64,000 nucleotides of DNA from Glaciimonas sp. PCH181. GTDB taxonomy: Bacteria; Pseudomonadota; Gammaproteobacteria; Burkholderiales; Burkholderiaceae_D. The DNA lies in assembly GCF_003056055.1 (NCBI RefSeq), contig NZ_PYFP01000001.1, forward strand, positions 1-64,000. The letters run 5' to 3'. The notes beneath the pieces are model-generated. The model was not told the origin of the DNA. It saw nothing but the letters and a program-made list of their open reading frames with translations, and ran no database searches. Positions 38,865-49,100 of this stretch are shown in pieces (position 1 is the stretch's first letter; each line of letters begins with the position of its first letter). A program made the translations under genes and the position numbers.

Positions 38865-39563
38865 TTAGCCCGGATGAAGCTCAATTGCTAACCAAATACA
38901 ATCATTGTCCGAGTAGTAGCGATGCCAGGGGTACACAAAGTCGCCGTCATCGTTAACAAAGAAAAATGGATCATGTGTGTGCCCTGGAGCCAAGACCATT
39001 TCCTCGTACTTAGTCGATTCATCGCGCTCACGAAATTTTTGAATGCGGCCAGAACCGTGAATTTGTGTATGAATTTCAAGGAAAGGATGTTCATTATGCA
39101 TAGAGCAATCGGTTTCCGCAGGCGCCCACCATAAATTTATTCTAATAGAACAAGATTCGGATTTAGAGCCGGCTTTTTCTTGTTTTGTGAAAGTGTAGGG
39201 ATTAATTTTAATTGTGCCTACGGTGTCATATTTTGATATGTAGAGTGGTGAATTTCTTGGGAACTTCTCAAGCCTATTTCCGAACCATTCCCAGTTGTCA
39301 GACAACGAAAGGCCGCCAAGATTTTTAACTGATCGAACTCTGATAATAGCGATACGTGCAGCTCGAACAATGTTGGCATTGAAAACTACGACTGATTTCC
39401 ATGCCGGAACAATGCTTTCAATTTGCGCACCAATAATAATAGGCTCATTGCTTAAATTGACAACAATGCCCTCGGGAACAATAAAGTCCTTAACATTTTC
39501 AATCAGATAAGCATCTATATACTGATCAGAGAATTCCAAATCTCGAACGTTGTTAATTTTCAT
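38865..39563 (-). CDS. Unknown His-rich protein, cassette A (cupin-like?)
   Basis: 232 residues, no signal peptide. It aligns almost without gaps with the 233-residue protein at 58136-58837. Identical blocks include WEWFGNR, FPR, PLYISK, NLWWAPA, TDC, HNEHPFLE (156-163), HTQIHG (165-170), THDPF and YPWHRYYSD (about 211-219), DCIWLAIELHP. The conserved His/Glu set HxxHxxxExH resembles metal-binding cupin chemistry, but I do not recognise the family. The reaction is unknown. It is the second gene after the ThDP enzyme (69 bases between), and both copies of the family sit beside a ThDP enzyme and a GMC oxidoreductase, so they likely act in one pathway. Confidence 0.75.
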   Translation of the reverse strand: MKINNVRDLEFSDQYIDAYLIENVKDFIVPEGIVVNLSNEPIIIGAQIESIVPAWKSVVVFNANIVRAARIAIIRVRSVKNLGGLSLSDNWEWFGNRLEKFPRNSPLYISKYDTVGTIKINPYTFTKQEKAGSKSESCSIRINLWWAPAETDCSMHNEHPFLEIHTQIHGSGRIQKFRERDESTKYEEMVLAPGHTHDPFFFVNDDGDFVYPWHRYYSDNDCIWLAIELHPG

Positions 39564-39632
39564 GTAATTGATTTTCTCAAAAGATGGACTGGCAAAAACC
39601 AGTCCATCAAAATTGCCGGGACTTATTGCTTA

Positions 39633-41441
39633 TTAAAATCCGCGATTCTTAACATATTCTGCACGTAGCTCGCCGAGATATGCTGGAACAGTGATGTCCC
39701 ACCAGCCTGTTGGATGCATATTGCTCCACGGCCGTTCAATTGAGGAGATTGCCTCGATAACGTATGGTCGACCGGATGCAAGTGCTCGTTCTAGAGCAGC
39801 ACCAATTTGCAGTGGATCAGTGACGCGTTCGCTAGCTGCTCCAAGCGATTTTGCGAAATCAGCGATGTGTGCTTCGTACGGCTGGCCATCAGGTGTGGTG
39901 AAGCCTGTGATAATCTCGCGATCTTCTCCAAACATATTAAGTTGAAGATTGCGGATTGCGCCCCAGCCACCGTTATTAATAATGAGGAAAATTGCCGGAA
40001 TGCCCATCATAACGGCCGTTGCCAGCTCTTGTCCGGTTTGCAAGAAGGCACCATCACCGCAAATAGCGACAACAGGTGTGTCCGGCAAACCAAGCTTCGC
40101 ACCAATGGCAGCAGGAAGTGCAAAACCAATACCTGAAAATCCACCCGGCGTAATATGCTGCTTCGGCCCATACACAGGGAATTCGTTGAATACCTGATTT
40201 TGTGGATTGCTTGAGTCGGTAACAACAATGGTATTTCGGGGCAATACTTTTCTAGCCTCAAAAAGTATTTGAGATACTGTCATTGGAGAGCGGTTAGCCT
40301 CACGAAGTGGGCGCAAATATTCAAGCCATTGCTCTTTGAGAAGTTGCAGGCGCTTAAACATAGGAGATTCGACATAATTGCGCGGCGCTGCCAGATCCCG
40401 AATTTCATTGAGAAGAGATGTAAGAATTGCCTTTGCGTCGCCAACAATGCCTACCTCAGCAGGGTAGTTTTTTCCAATTTCAAAACCGTCAATATCAATC
40501 TGAATAAGTTTCGATTTCGGAATATCGAAAGTAACGCCAGGCTTGTATGAAGATGTAATACGGTCGCTGAAACGACAGCCAATTGCAAGGATAACGTCTG
40601 CCTCGCGTGTCATTGCATTACCCGGAATAGACCCTAAGTCCCCGCACGGCCACGCATATAAAGGATGATCTTCAGGAATGGAGCCTTTGCCCATAAAAGA
40701 AGTGGTTACAGCCGCGCCAAGATGCTCAGCAATAGCAACAAGTTCCTCGCTGGCCTCGGCTGCAATAACGCCGCCACCGGCAACAATTACGATACGCGCA
40801 GACTTAAGCAGTAATTCGGCTGCTTTACTAATATCCAGAGGATCACCATGGAGACGACCATGCGAGCGGTGATCATCAGGGGCGGGCAAACTGACTTCTG
40901 CAGAATCCGCTTGCAAGTCTTGCGGCATATTAATCAGAGCAGGACCACGGCGGCCTTCAAGCATTGTATTGAATGCTTGCGCCATGACGCCGGGAATTTG
41001 CTCAATGCGACTAGGTTGCCACCAACGCTTCACAACAGGTTCCGCCATGCGCGGGAAGTTATCCCCATGAGGCCTGTCAATTTCTTGCAGAACGCCTTTT
41101 CCGGTCATATACGTATGAACGCCACCGGTAATCAGCAATTGGGGCATTGAATCAGCAAATGCGGTTGCGATACCTGTCAGTGTGTTTGTAGCACCTGGGC
41201 CAATAGAAGAGCATACAGCGGCTATCTTGCCAGTAGCGCGATAGTAGCCATCGGCCATATGTGAAGCACCTTGTTCATGCATGGCAGGAACAAGAGTGAT
41301 TTCATCTTTTCTATCGACAAATGCATCAAGAAGTGCAGTATTGCCGTGACCTGGAATTGCAAATGCAAATGGGACTTTCTCCCTGATCAAATATTCAACT
41401 ACAATTTGACCGCCAGTCATAGTCTTAGTTTCGCCAGACAT
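39633..41441 (-). CDS. ThDP-dependent enzyme, acetolactate-synthase-like, cassette A
   Basis: 602 residues with the three domains of the acetolactate synthase/IolD superfamily. The N-terminal Pyr domain has GGQIVVEYLIREKVPFAFAIPGHG and the ThDP-activating Glu56 in AMHEQGASHMADGYYRA. The middle domain has IVIVAGGGVIAAEASEEL. The C-terminal PP domain has CGDGAFLQTGQELATAVMMG...NNGGWGAI, the GDG-x(~25)-NN magnesium/ThDP motif. It could ligate, decarboxylate or cleave a 2-oxo acid or a 1,2-dione; the family is too broad to choose. ATG follows GAGGAG. It has a diverged paralogue at 61229. The GACGCA tandem site lies 360 bases upstream. Confidence 0.88.
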   Translation of the reverse strand: MSGETKTMTGGQIVVEYLIREKVPFAFAIPGHGNTALLDAFVDRKDEITLVPAMHEQGASHMADGYYRATGKIAAVCSSIGPGATNTLTGIATAFADSMPQLLITGGVHTYMTGKGVLQEIDRPHGDNFPRMAEPVVKRWWQPSRIEQIPGVMAQAFNTMLEGRRGPALINMPQDLQADSAEVSLPAPDDHRSHGRLHGDPLDISKAAELLLKSARIVIVAGGGVIAAEASEELVAIAEHLGAAVTTSFMGKGSIPEDHPLYAWPCGDLGSIPGNAMTREADVILAIGCRFSDRITSSYKPGVTFDIPKSKLIQIDIDGFEIGKNYPAEVGIVGDAKAILTSLLNEIRDLAAPRNYVESPMFKRLQLLKEQWLEYLRPLREANRSPMTVSQILFEARKVLPRNTIVVTDSSNPQNQVFNEFPVYGPKQHITPGGFSGIGFALPAAIGAKLGLPDTPVVAICGDGAFLQTGQELATAVMMGIPAIFLIINNGGWGAIRNLQLNMFGEDREIITGFTTPDGQPYEAHIADFAKSLGAASERVTDPLQIGAALERALASGRPYVIEAISSIERPWSNMHPTGWWDITVPAYLGELRAEYVKNRGF

Positions 41442-42004
41442 GTTACTCCTCGTTATTACGTAAATGAGATTATAAATAAAACCATTAATTACATGAAATA
41501 GTACAAAGCTTATTATTGGAAATCACACTACATATCTTTATGAGCGATATTTTTTATTTTAATTACTAACTGCAGTTCCAATTCTAATATTCTCGATCAT
41601 GCTAATTACCGTGCTCAATAATTAGATGATTTTTTGGCGACAGTGTCACCGCCGATGCTATTCTCGATTGCAAGAATATTCGGTGTCGAATTGATTTATT
41701 AATCAAATAATTTGTTATTGTTTTTTTAAAAAAATAGAAACCAATACAAAGCAGTATATGTCGTCTAAGTCATATACTCAATTTCGCAACACGTTCCTGA
41801 TGTGACGCACAGTGACGCATTTCGTATGGCAAAAACCCCAATATTTTTTTATTCGACTCCTATGATTAGGTTTTTGCAGTCAGGCTAGCAATTGGGCGCT
41901 TACAATATTATTTAATTGTTATGCTAGCCTCGCAAAGCCTGTCAAAGTGACGCAATATGAAGCATGGCACTTTGGGGCTAATACTTAACTATAGAAATAT
42001 TCGC
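41442..42004. promoter_or_regulatory. Regulatory region of the ThDP operon, cassette A
   Basis: About 560 very AT-rich bases with no gene. Visible elements are an inverted repeat AGTATATG-N10-CATATACT (41753-41778), a tandem GACGCA motif (41801-41820, listed separately), and a further single AGTGACGCA at 41946-41954. The stretch separates the end of the GMC gene from the ThDP gene, both on the minus strand, so it probably holds the ThDP promoter. Confidence 0.6.
41801..41820 (+). promoter_or_regulatory. Tandem GTGACGCA operator, site 1
   Basis: TGTGACGCACAGTGACGCAT holds two GTGACGCA half-sites exactly 10 bases (one helical turn) apart. The same arrangement occurs at 52268-52287 and, inverted, at 60911-60930. 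The bound protein is unknown; the DeoR regulator at 51.3 kb is one candidate. Confidence 0.65.
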
Positions 42005-43612
42005 TTATATTTTTTTGCCTAATATAATATCTGCTGCTTTCTCTGCAATCATTGTGCAGGCTGCATTTGTATTGCCAGAAACAATATTCGGCATAATAGA
42101 CGCATCGACCACACGTAAATTTTCAGTTCCATAAACTATAAGATCTGGTGAAACAACACTAAATTCATCTATACCCATCTTGCACGTACCGCAAGGATGT
42201 AAAGCAGCCCTTGCATTCTTCTTCAAGAAATTGGATAGTTCATTACTGTTGGAAAAATTTCTATTCGGATAGAATTGTTTTGCAATAAATGGAGAAAGTG
42301 CGGGTTGCGCCATAATTTCTTGTGCGACTTGATATCCCTCTGTAAGGCGGTCCAAGTCGTATTTTTCACTCATATAGTTAGGCACAATTCGCGGTAACGC
42401 TAATGGATCAGAGGAATATAGAGAAACAAATCCGCGAGACTTTGGTCTCACATGTTCAAAATTTAATGTGCAGCCAACACCACCTGGTACGCTATCAGTA
42501 CCTTCCTCGATACCTGCGCCTACGAGAAAGAAGTATTGCAAATCAGGAAGCTCGTTTAATCGAGAACCGTTTGTGAATGCACCACCTTCAATTAAATTGG
42601 ATGCTATCGGGCCTGTTTTTCCAGTGATATATTGAATACCCGCCAACATTTTCCAATGAAGTTTTTTATACTTATCATAACTGTCGGTATTTTTTAATTG
42701 ATAAACAAGGGACATCTCCAAATGATCTTGTAGATTCCGGCCGACGCCAAGCAAGTGAATATTGGTTTTGATTCCTAGTGAGCCTAAAAGGCCAGAATCG
42801 CCAATCCCAGAAAGTAATAGGAGCTTAGGAGTATTTATTGCGCCTGCAGAGATGATGACTTCACGTTCGGCTAAAATCTGAGTATTTTTTCCATTTGAAA
42901 TACTATCTACGCCGATAGCCTTTCCATTTTTTATAATTACTTTTAATACTTTCGTATTTGTTAAAATTTCGAGATTTTTTCTATTTTTAGCAGGATGCAA
43001 ATAAGCGCTCGCCGAGCTGGAACGTCGTCCAGCCCGAGCTGCAATTTGATATATGCCGCAACCATCTTGCTCACCAGCATTGAAATCTGCTTTATATTTC
43101 AAGCCAAATTGCTGACAGGCCTGCAACCAACGTCTTGTTAGTGGATGGATGCTTCCAGGAAAGGAAATGCCGAGAGGACCATTAATGCCATGATGTTCAT
43201 TATAAAAATCTTCATTATTTTCAGAACGGATAAAGTAGGGAAGAACATCTTTATAACCCCAACCATTTGCACCAGATTGTTCCCATTCGTTGTAGTCCGT
43301 TGGGTTTCCTCTGACATAAACCATTCCGTTTACAGAACTTCCTCCACCCAAAACACTAGCTTGAACCATAGTAGTATTGGACTCTCTTATATCAGTGCCA
43401 TTAGGCTCCCATGGATACCTTTTCAGCAGCGGTCCTTGCGCTGTTTTATAATAGGTGCCAGGAAATTTGATATAAATATTTGAATCAGTCGGCCCTTCCT
43501 CAAGTAAAAGTACATTGATATCTGGGTTTTCTGAGAGTCTGGCGGCAAGAATGCAACCGGTAGTTCCACCACCGACGATAATATAATCGACAGCCTTAAT
43601 TTTTCGTTCCAT
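42005..43612 (-). CDS. GMC-family FAD oxidoreductase, cassette A
   Basis: 535 residues. The FAD-binding N-terminus is [20 protein letters not shown]; the GMC signatures are [16 protein letters not shown] and [19 protein letters not shown]. The C-terminal active site has His in [11 protein letters not shown] and the NTNAACTM block ([20 protein letters not shown]). It would oxidise an alcohol or sugar hydroxyl. It is clearly homologous, with long identical blocks, to the enzyme at 56354-57967 (for example [37 protein letters not shown]). Its codons are strongly AT-biased compared with that copy. ATG follows CGGAGC. It probably shares a transcript with the isomerase gene upstream. Confidence 0.9.
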   Translation of the reverse strand: MERKIKAVDYIIVGGGTTGCILAARLSENPDINVLLLEEGPTDSNIYIKFPGTYYKTAQGPLLKRYPWEPNGTDIRESNTTMVQASVLGGGSSVNGMVYVRGNPTDYNEWEQSGANGWGYKDVLPYFIRSENNEDFYNEHHGINGPLGISFPGSIHPLTRRWLQACQQFGLKYKADFNAGEQDGCGIYQIAARAGRRSSSASAYLHPAKNRKNLEILTNTKVLKVIIKNGKAIGVDSISNGKNTQILAEREVIISAGAINTPKLLLLSGIGDSGLLGSLGIKTNIHLLGVGRNLQDHLEMSLVYQLKNTDSYDKYKKLHWKMLAGIQYITGKTGPIASNLIEGGAFTNGSRLNELPDLQYFFLVGAGIEEGTDSVPGGVGCTLNFEHVRPKSRGFVSLYSSDPLALPRIVPNYMSEKYDLDRLTEGYQVAQEIMAQPALSPFIAKQFYPNRNFSNSNELSNFLKKNARAALHPCGTCKMGIDEFSVVSPDLIVYGTENLRVVDASIMPNIVSGNTNAACTMIAEKAADIILGKKI

Positions 43613-43649
43613 TTTAGCTCCGTGTTTCTTTATTATTGGAAAATTCTAA

Positions 43650-44474
43650 TTAATGTCTGGTCCACAATCCGTTGAACCAATGATTACATTTATTTATAAT
43701 TTCCCTATAATCTGATTGCCAAAGAATTTCAGAATATATTTCAATTTCATACAGCCCGTTAAATCCAATGCTGTCAACAAAGCGCATGATTTCATTTAAT
43801 GGCAAATTACCTTCACCAGGAATCATTCTGTCATTGTGAATCGACGTGCCATTGCGCCAGTCGGAAACATGAATAATCGAAATATAATTAATAATATCTT
43901 TAACTATATTATTTAAATTTGGCTCATCCCATAAATGCCATGTGTCAAATACAATGCCAACAGAGTCAGGTGAAAAATTCTTAACTATCTTTGAAGTATG
44001 TAACAGGGTATTCATAAAATCAAAGTAAGGGCTTCGTATCGGCTCCAATGCAAGAGTCACCCCATATGATTTAGCAATAGGGACAAGTTCAGTAAGTGCT
44101 GAAATGGTCAAGTCTTCTACTAAATTTGCATTTCTTCCGTTTAAGTTGCCGGGAACAACCACTAAATTTTGAATCCCTAATACACTGCATTCTTTAATGT
44201 ATTTGCAATGCGCATTAATTTTTTCATGGTCGAGTACATGCGCATCCCCGGTAAGCGAATCCAGGCTAATCATGCTTTTTGCCAGTAATCCATTTTTCAA
44301 TAAATGATCACGAACTTCGTATAAATTTATATTTTCAATTTTTGGTCTAAATATTCCAATTCCTTTAATTCCAGCTTCAGCGTAAGCCACAACATCCTCA
44401 TGGAACGACCAATTTTTAGTGGTTATCTGACAAATTGAAAAATCATGAAAAGTAGTGCCTGTATGTTGGTTCAT
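43650..44474 (-). CDS. Sugar phosphate isomerase/epimerase-like TIM barrel
   Basis: 274 residues of the xylose-isomerase-like/AP endonuclease 2 superfamily (IolE, IolI and keto-sugar epimerases). The metal ligands fit Glu in LALEPIRSPYFD, Asp and His in IVFDTWHLWDEP, His in IIHVSDWRNG and Glu in YEIEIYSE. The family isomerises or epimerises keto-sugars and cyclitols, and some relatives cleave C-glycosides after sugar oxidation. It lies between two GMC oxidoreductases, so it probably acts on an oxidised sugar-like intermediate. ATG follows TAGGAAG. It is AT-rich like the next gene. Confidence 0.85.
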   Translation of the reverse strand: MNQHTGTTFHDFSICQITTKNWSFHEDVVAYAEAGIKGIGIFRPKIENINLYEVRDHLLKNGLLAKSMISLDSLTGDAHVLDHEKINAHCKYIKECSVLGIQNLVVVPGNLNGRNANLVEDLTISALTELVPIAKSYGVTLALEPIRSPYFDFMNTLLHTSKIVKNFSPDSVGIVFDTWHLWDEPNLNNIVKDIINYISIIHVSDWRNGTSIHNDRMIPGEGNLPLNEIMRFVDSIGFNGLYEIEIYSEILWQSDYREIINKCNHWFNGLWTRH

Positions 44475-44500
44475 TTGTATTTACTTCCTAAGATAAATAC

Positions 44501-46219
44501 TCAGTTCGGATTCAAGTAATCTTGTCTGATCCAATCTGCCGCTTTCTCCGCGATCATCAGAGTCGGACTATTGGTATTGCCGCTGGTGATGGTTGGCATA
44601 ACGCTGGCATCGACTACTCTTAAGCCGCTGACACCACGTACGCGCAGACGGTTATCCAGCACGGCCATCGGATCTTCCGCGCGTCCCATCTTTACGGTAC
44701 CAACAGGGTGAAAAATGGTGCTGGCGATATCGCCGGCAAGTTTGGTGAGCTCGTCATCTGTCTGGAACTGCGTACCAGGTTTGTATTCTTCCGGTTTATA
44801 TCGGGCCAGTGCGCTTTGCGCGACGATGTTACGGGTGACGCGTAATGAGTCAGCGGCCACTTTGCGATCCTCTGCAGTGCTCAAATAGTTGGGCGTAATC
44901 GCTGGCGCAACATTAAAATTCTTGTCGCGAATTTGTACCGAGCCACGACTCGTGGGGTTCAGATTGCAGACGCTGGCGGTAAATGCATTGAAATTGTGCA
45001 GCGGTTCACCGAAAGCATTTAGACTCAATGGTTGAACGTGGTACTGAATATTTGGGTAGGGTTGCGATGGGTCGCTGCGTGTGAATGCGCCTAATTGTGA
45101 CGGCGCCATACTCATCGGACCGCTACGTTTGAATGCGTATTCGAGGCCTATCATTGCCTTGCCCCAGATGTTATTTGCCAGCGTGTTCAGCGTTTTTACA
45201 TGCTGCACCTTGAATACTGCACGGATCTGCAAATGATCCTGCAGGTTGGCACCGACGCCGGGAGCATCGTGCAATATATCTATGCCATATTGCTGAAGCA
45301 AACCTCCCGGTCCGATACCGGAGAGTTGTAATATCTGCGGCGATCCTATGCTGCCTGCGCTCAAAACAACTTCCCGTGTCGCCAATGCATCTATCTTCGA
45401 GCCATTGCGGTGCACGGTGGCGCCGATACACCGTAACTGACCATCGGCAGAGCGATTGAATTTGAGATCGCTGACCTGTGACTTGGTCCATAGCGTGAAA
45501 TTGGGGCGCGAGATGCAAAGCGGACGCAGGAAGGCCTTGGCCGTATTCCAGCGCCATCCGCTTTTCTGGTTTACCTCAAAGTAACCGACACCTTCATTGT
45601 TGCCGCGATTGAAATCATCCGTGGCGGGGATGCCGGCTTGCTGCGCAGCTTCTGAAAACGCGTCCAGAATTTCCCATTTCAGTCGTTGTTTTTCAACCCG
45701 CCACTCGCCCCCATAGCCATGCATTTTGACTAACGCGTCGTGGCTGGTCCCGGTGCCAGGCTTCTTGAAATCAGGATCGTAAGCGTCGAGTTTATAGTGC
45801 GATTCATGGCGCTTGAAGTCGGCCAGGCAACTTTCCCATTTCCATGCATCGTCGCCTACCAACGCGGACCACTGATCATAATCACGGGCTTGTCCACGCA
45901 TGTAAATCATGCCGTTGATGCTGGAGCTGCCTCCCAGAGTCTTGCCGCGCGGGTAACGCAGCGTGCGCCCGTTCAGGCCGACATCGGGCTCGGTGTTGTA
46001 AAGCCAATCGGTGCGTTGATTACCGATGCAATACAAGTAGCCGACCGGGATATGAATCCAGTGGTAATCATCGTTCCCGCCGGCTTCAATTAGTAACACT
46101 CGTGTGTTTGGGTCTGCACTGAGGCGGTTCGCCAGCAGGCAACCGGCAGTGCCGGCGCCTACAATTACATAATCAAATTCCTGAGATGCTGCGTTGTTCA
46201 TCATGGCACCTTGGTTCAC
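44501..46219 (-). CDS. GMC oxidoreductase, choline-dehydrogenase-like
   Basis: 572 residues, BetA-like in length and motifs. FAD loop [21 protein letters not shown]; signature [16 protein letters not shown]; second signature [22 protein letters not shown]; active site [11 protein letters not shown] and [18 protein letters not shown]. The start is GTG in a GTGA overlap with the mmsA stop, so the two are coupled; ATGs six and seven codons on are alternatives. Base composition returns to about 50% G+C here, unlike the next two genes. Despite the name, choline is not implied: no betB or betI is adjacent. Confidence 0.88.
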   Translation of the reverse strand: MNQGAMMNNAASQEFDYVIVGAGTAGCLLANRLSADPNTRVLLIEAGGNDDYHWIHIPVGYLYCIGNQRTDWLYNTEPDVGLNGRTLRYPRGKTLGGSSSINGMIYMRGQARDYDQWSALVGDDAWKWESCLADFKRHESHYKLDAYDPDFKKPGTGTSHDALVKMHGYGGEWRVEKQRLKWEILDAFSEAAQQAGIPATDDFNRGNNEGVGYFEVNQKSGWRWNTAKAFLRPLCISRPNFTLWTKSQVSDLKFNRSADGQLRCIGATVHRNGSKIDALATREVVLSAGSIGSPQILQLSGIGPGGLLQQYGIDILHDAPGVGANLQDHLQIRAVFKVQHVKTLNTLANNIWGKAMIGLEYAFKRSGPMSMAPSQLGAFTRSDPSQPYPNIQYHVQPLSLNAFGEPLHNFNAFTASVCNLNPTSRGSVQIRDKNFNVAPAITPNYLSTAEDRKVAADSLRVTRNIVAQSALARYKPEEYKPGTQFQTDDELTKLAGDIASTIFHPVGTVKMGRAEDPMAVLDNRLRVRGVSGLRVVDASVMPTITSGNTNSPTLMIAEKAADWIRQDYLNPN

Positions 46220-47724
46220 TTGGCAGTAGGCATGGCAAATTCGGCTCCTTTTTCGATGCTCTCGGGCCAGCGTTGCATGATGCTTTTTTGCTTAGTGTAG
46301 AAACGCACGCCTTCTTCTCCATATGCATGGGTATCGCCAAACAGCGATTTTTTCCAGCCGCCAAAGCCGTGCCAAGCCATTGGTACCGGGATCGGTACAT
46401 TGATGCCGACCATGCCAACCTGAATTCGGCGGCCAAATTCACGTGCCACGTTGCCGTCGCGGGTGAAGCAGCTCACGCCATTGCCGAATTCATGGGCATT
46501 GATCAGTTTCACGCCTTCGGCAAAATCTTTCACGCGTACACAGGCCAGCACCGGGCCGAAAATTTCTTCCTTGTAGATGCGCATGTCAGCGGTAACGTTG
46601 TCGAACAAGGTGCCACCGAGCCAGAAGCCATGCTCATGCCCCTCCACTGTGTGCGACCTGCCATCCACCAGCAGTTCTGCGCCTTCTGTGATGCCGCTCG
46701 CGATGTAATCAGTGATCCGTTGCAACGCTGCTTTAGAGACGATAGGACCCATCTCCGCGTCAGGTTCGATACCGTTCTTGATTTTGAGAGCCTTGGTGCG
46801 TTCAATCAGCAGCGGGATGATTTTTTCTGCGACATCACCGACTAGCACGGCGACACTGATCGCCATGCATCGTTCGCCCGCCGAGCCGTAAGCAGCGCCT
46901 ATCAGTGCGTCGACCGTTTTGTCGATATCGGCGTCTGGCATGACCAACATATGATTTTTTGCGCCGCCCAAAGCCTGCACGCGTTTGCCGTGCCGTGCTC
47001 CGGTTTCGTAGATGTAATTGGCGATCGGCGTGCTGCCGACAAATGAAATCGCCTTTACGTCAGGATGGTTCAGCAACGCGTCGACAGCTTCCTTGTCGCC
47101 CTGCACGACATTGAATACACCGGTTGGAAATCCTGCCTGTTTCATCAGATCGGCGATCAGTAGCGATGCGGTTGGATCTATCGGGCTTGGCTTCAATACG
47201 AAGGTATTACCAGTCGCAATCGCCAGCGGAAACATCCACATCGGCACCATCACAGGGAAGTTAAACGGCGTAACGCCAGCCACCACGCCGAGCGGTTGGC
47301 GCAGGGTCCAGTTGTCCATGCCAGTCGAAACCTGATCGGTGAAATCGCCCTTTAGTAGCTGCGGAATGCCGCAGGCAAATTCAACAATGTCGATCCCGCG
47401 TTCGACTTCGCCTTTAGCATCGCTGAATACCTTGCCGTGTTCCAAGGTAATTGCGTGCGCCAGTTCGTCTTTATGGGTATTCAATAGATTTAAAAACTTG
47501 AACATCAGACGTGAGCGACGGATCGGAGAGGTATCCGCCCAACCAGGAAAAGCAGCTTGCGCCGCAGCCACTGCAGCATCCACGTCGCTGGCGGTAGCAA
47601 GTGCTACCTGCGCTGTAACTAGGCCTGTCGCAGGGTTAAATACATCCTGGAAGCGCGAGGACTCACCGTTTGTAGAGTGATTGCCAATGAAATGACTTAT
47701 CGATTTAATATTTGCAGAACTCAT
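46216..47724 (-). CDS. mmsA: CoA-acylating methylmalonate-semialdehyde dehydrogenase
   Basis: 502 residues from the ATG at 47724, chosen for the ribosome site AAGGAG 8 bases upstream; the frame opens six codons earlier. Aldehyde dehydrogenase fold: [41 protein letters not shown], and the catalytic Cys in [12 protein letters not shown]. The missing general-base Glu, usual in the CoA-dependent MmsA group, and [22 protein letters not shown] support the call. It converts methylmalonate or malonate semialdehyde to propionyl- or acetyl-CoA, the last step in valine, beta-alanine or inositol breakdown. It heads the leftward operon mmsA-GMC and is divergent from a LysR gene. Confidence 0.92.
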   Translation of the reverse strand: MSSANIKSISHFIGNHSTNGESSRFQDVFNPATGLVTAQVALATASDVDAAVAAAQAAFPGWADTSPIRRSRLMFKFLNLLNTHKDELAHAITLEHGKVFSDAKGEVERGIDIVEFACGIPQLLKGDFTDQVSTGMDNWTLRQPLGVVAGVTPFNFPVMVPMWMFPLAIATGNTFVLKPSPIDPTASLLIADLMKQAGFPTGVFNVVQGDKEAVDALLNHPDVKAISFVGSTPIANYIYETGARHGKRVQALGGAKNHMLVMPDADIDKTVDALIGAAYGSAGERCMAISVAVLVGDVAEKIIPLLIERTKALKIKNGIEPDAEMGPIVSKAALQRITDYIASGITEGAELLVDGRSHTVEGHEHGFWLGGTLFDNVTADMRIYKEEIFGPVLACVRVKDFAEGVKLINAHEFGNGVSCFTRDGNVAREFGRRIQVGMVGINVPIPVPMAWHGFGGWKKSLFGDTHAYGEEGVRFYTKQKSIMQRWPESIEKGAEFAMPTAK

Positions 47725-47816
47725 ATGTATCTCCTTTTTCAATTTGCTGAAATGGCACTGTTGGGTTACTCTACATTCGTCGCAATCAAAAATCTACGCA
47801 GTAATTCTTGCATCTG

Positions 47817-47835
47817 ATATAAGTAAAATTTATAT
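47817..47835. promoter_or_regulatory. Probable LysR binding site between mmsA and the LysR gene
   Basis: ATATAAGTAAAATTTATAT, an inverted repeat with 6-base arms, fits the T-N11-A pattern of LysR-type boxes and lies about 16 bases before the LysR start and 93 bases before mmsA. Confidence 0.5.
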
Positions 47836-47850
47836 GGTTTAGCATAGACA

Positions 47851-48798
47851 ATGGATATCCAGGCATTCCGAGTATTTGTCGCAGTGGCACGAGAGGGCAG
47901 CCAGACGCGTGCTGCGCAACAGTTGCATTTGACGCAACCGGCGGTGGGTTTGCAGATTAAAGGTCTGCAAGAGGAAGCAGGACTTGAGCTGTTTACGCGC
48001 ACGCCGCAAGGAATGAGCCTGACGCCGAATGGTGCGATTTTGTTATTGCTGGCTGAAAAAGTGCTTGAGGCACAGCAGGAGTTCAAGGCTGCCGCTATTC
48101 GCATGAATAGCGAGGTGCGCGGTAGTCTGGCAATCGGCACGATCCTCGATCCGGAGTTCACGCGATTGGGGGCATTCCTGAATGCGCTGCTGGAATTCGG
48201 ACATCACATCGAAATTAAGCTATCGCACGGCATGAGCGGCGATGTCGTGGCCAAAATTCTGCGTGGCGAGCTGGATGTCGGCTTTTATCTCGATTCGCCT
48301 GTGCTATCTGGCGTCGATCAGGAAAAACTACCAGCAAGCCCTCCTGACGAATTGCATCACAGCGCCGTTCTGGAAACCAGAAGGCTCACCAATTTTACTT
48401 ATCGCGTGGTGGCCCCTGTTGGCTGGGGGCCGCAAGTGTTGGGGCGAGACTGGAAAGCCCTGGCCTCTTTACCGTGGCTGGCGACACCGCCGGCGTCTAT
48501 ACATCATCGCCTTTTAGTGCGGGTGTTCGGGCCTGGATCAAGTACCGGTATATCGCCGAAATGGGTAGCAATGGTTGATCAGGAGGCGTCGATGCTGGAC
48601 TTGGTCAAATCTGGCGCCGGCTTGAGCCTGGTACGTGAACAAATCGCCTTGCGTGAAGCGCAGGCGCATGGTTTGGTCATTGCTGACCGGGTTAGTCTGG
48701 ACTGCGCATTGAGCTTTGTTTGCATGAAAACCCGGGTTGACCATCCTGTGGTGGCGACGGCATTGGCAGCGATCGATAAAGTCTGGCGAATGCGCTGA
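47851..48798 (+). CDS. LysR-family transcriptional regulator
   Basis: 315 residues. N-terminal winged helix-turn-helix MDIQAFRVFVAVAREGSQTRAAQQLHLTQPAVGLQIKGLQEEAG (1-44), then the co-inducer-binding domain (about 90-300). Divergently transcribed from mmsA with a candidate binding site between them, so it probably controls the mmsA operon. The inducer is unknown. Confidence 0.92.
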   Translation: MDIQAFRVFVAVAREGSQTRAAQQLHLTQPAVGLQIKGLQEEAGLELFTRTPQGMSLTPNGAILLLLAEKVLEAQQEFKAAAIRMNSEVRGSLAIGTILDPEFTRLGAFLNALLEFGHHIEIKLSHGMSGDVVAKILRGELDVGFYLDSPVLSGVDQEKLPASPPDELHHSAVLETRRLTNFTYRVVAPVGWGPQVLGRDWKALASLPWLATPPASIHHRLLVRVFGPGSSTGISPKWVAMVDQEASMLDLVKSGAGLSLVREQIALREAQAHGLVIADRVSLDCALSFVCMKTRVDHPVVATALAAIDKVWRMR

Positions 48799-49100
48799 AT
48801 CCCGCCCGCATCATGCCGCTGTCAAAACGGCTAAAAATCCTATAATTCTATAAATATTGGTACTGAGGACAAATCGGTTCTCCTGCCGGGATTGCACTGA
48901 TCTAGCCGCATCGAAGCAATATCATCCGCTTAAACGCTCTGGCAGCACTTCAGCATGACAACGCCCCAGGGACTTGTTCATGACGTGCTATTTTGTTGTT
49001 AATGAACGAGGTGGCAGCTTGCATGAGGTTCGAAGCGGGGCCTCGTAGAGAGGACCCGTGCGAACGGCTGGCTACTGCGATCCTGTGCGGTTTTGCCCGC
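48799..49100. other. Intergenic region
   Basis: About 300 bases between the convergent LysR and GH3-like genes. No gene, RNA or clear terminator is seen. Confidence 0.4.

Noticed and set aside
44501..46219. Naming the GMC enzyme betA (choline dehydrogenase)
   Set aside because: Length and motifs fit, but no betaine genes are near and the GMC family is too broad in substrate.
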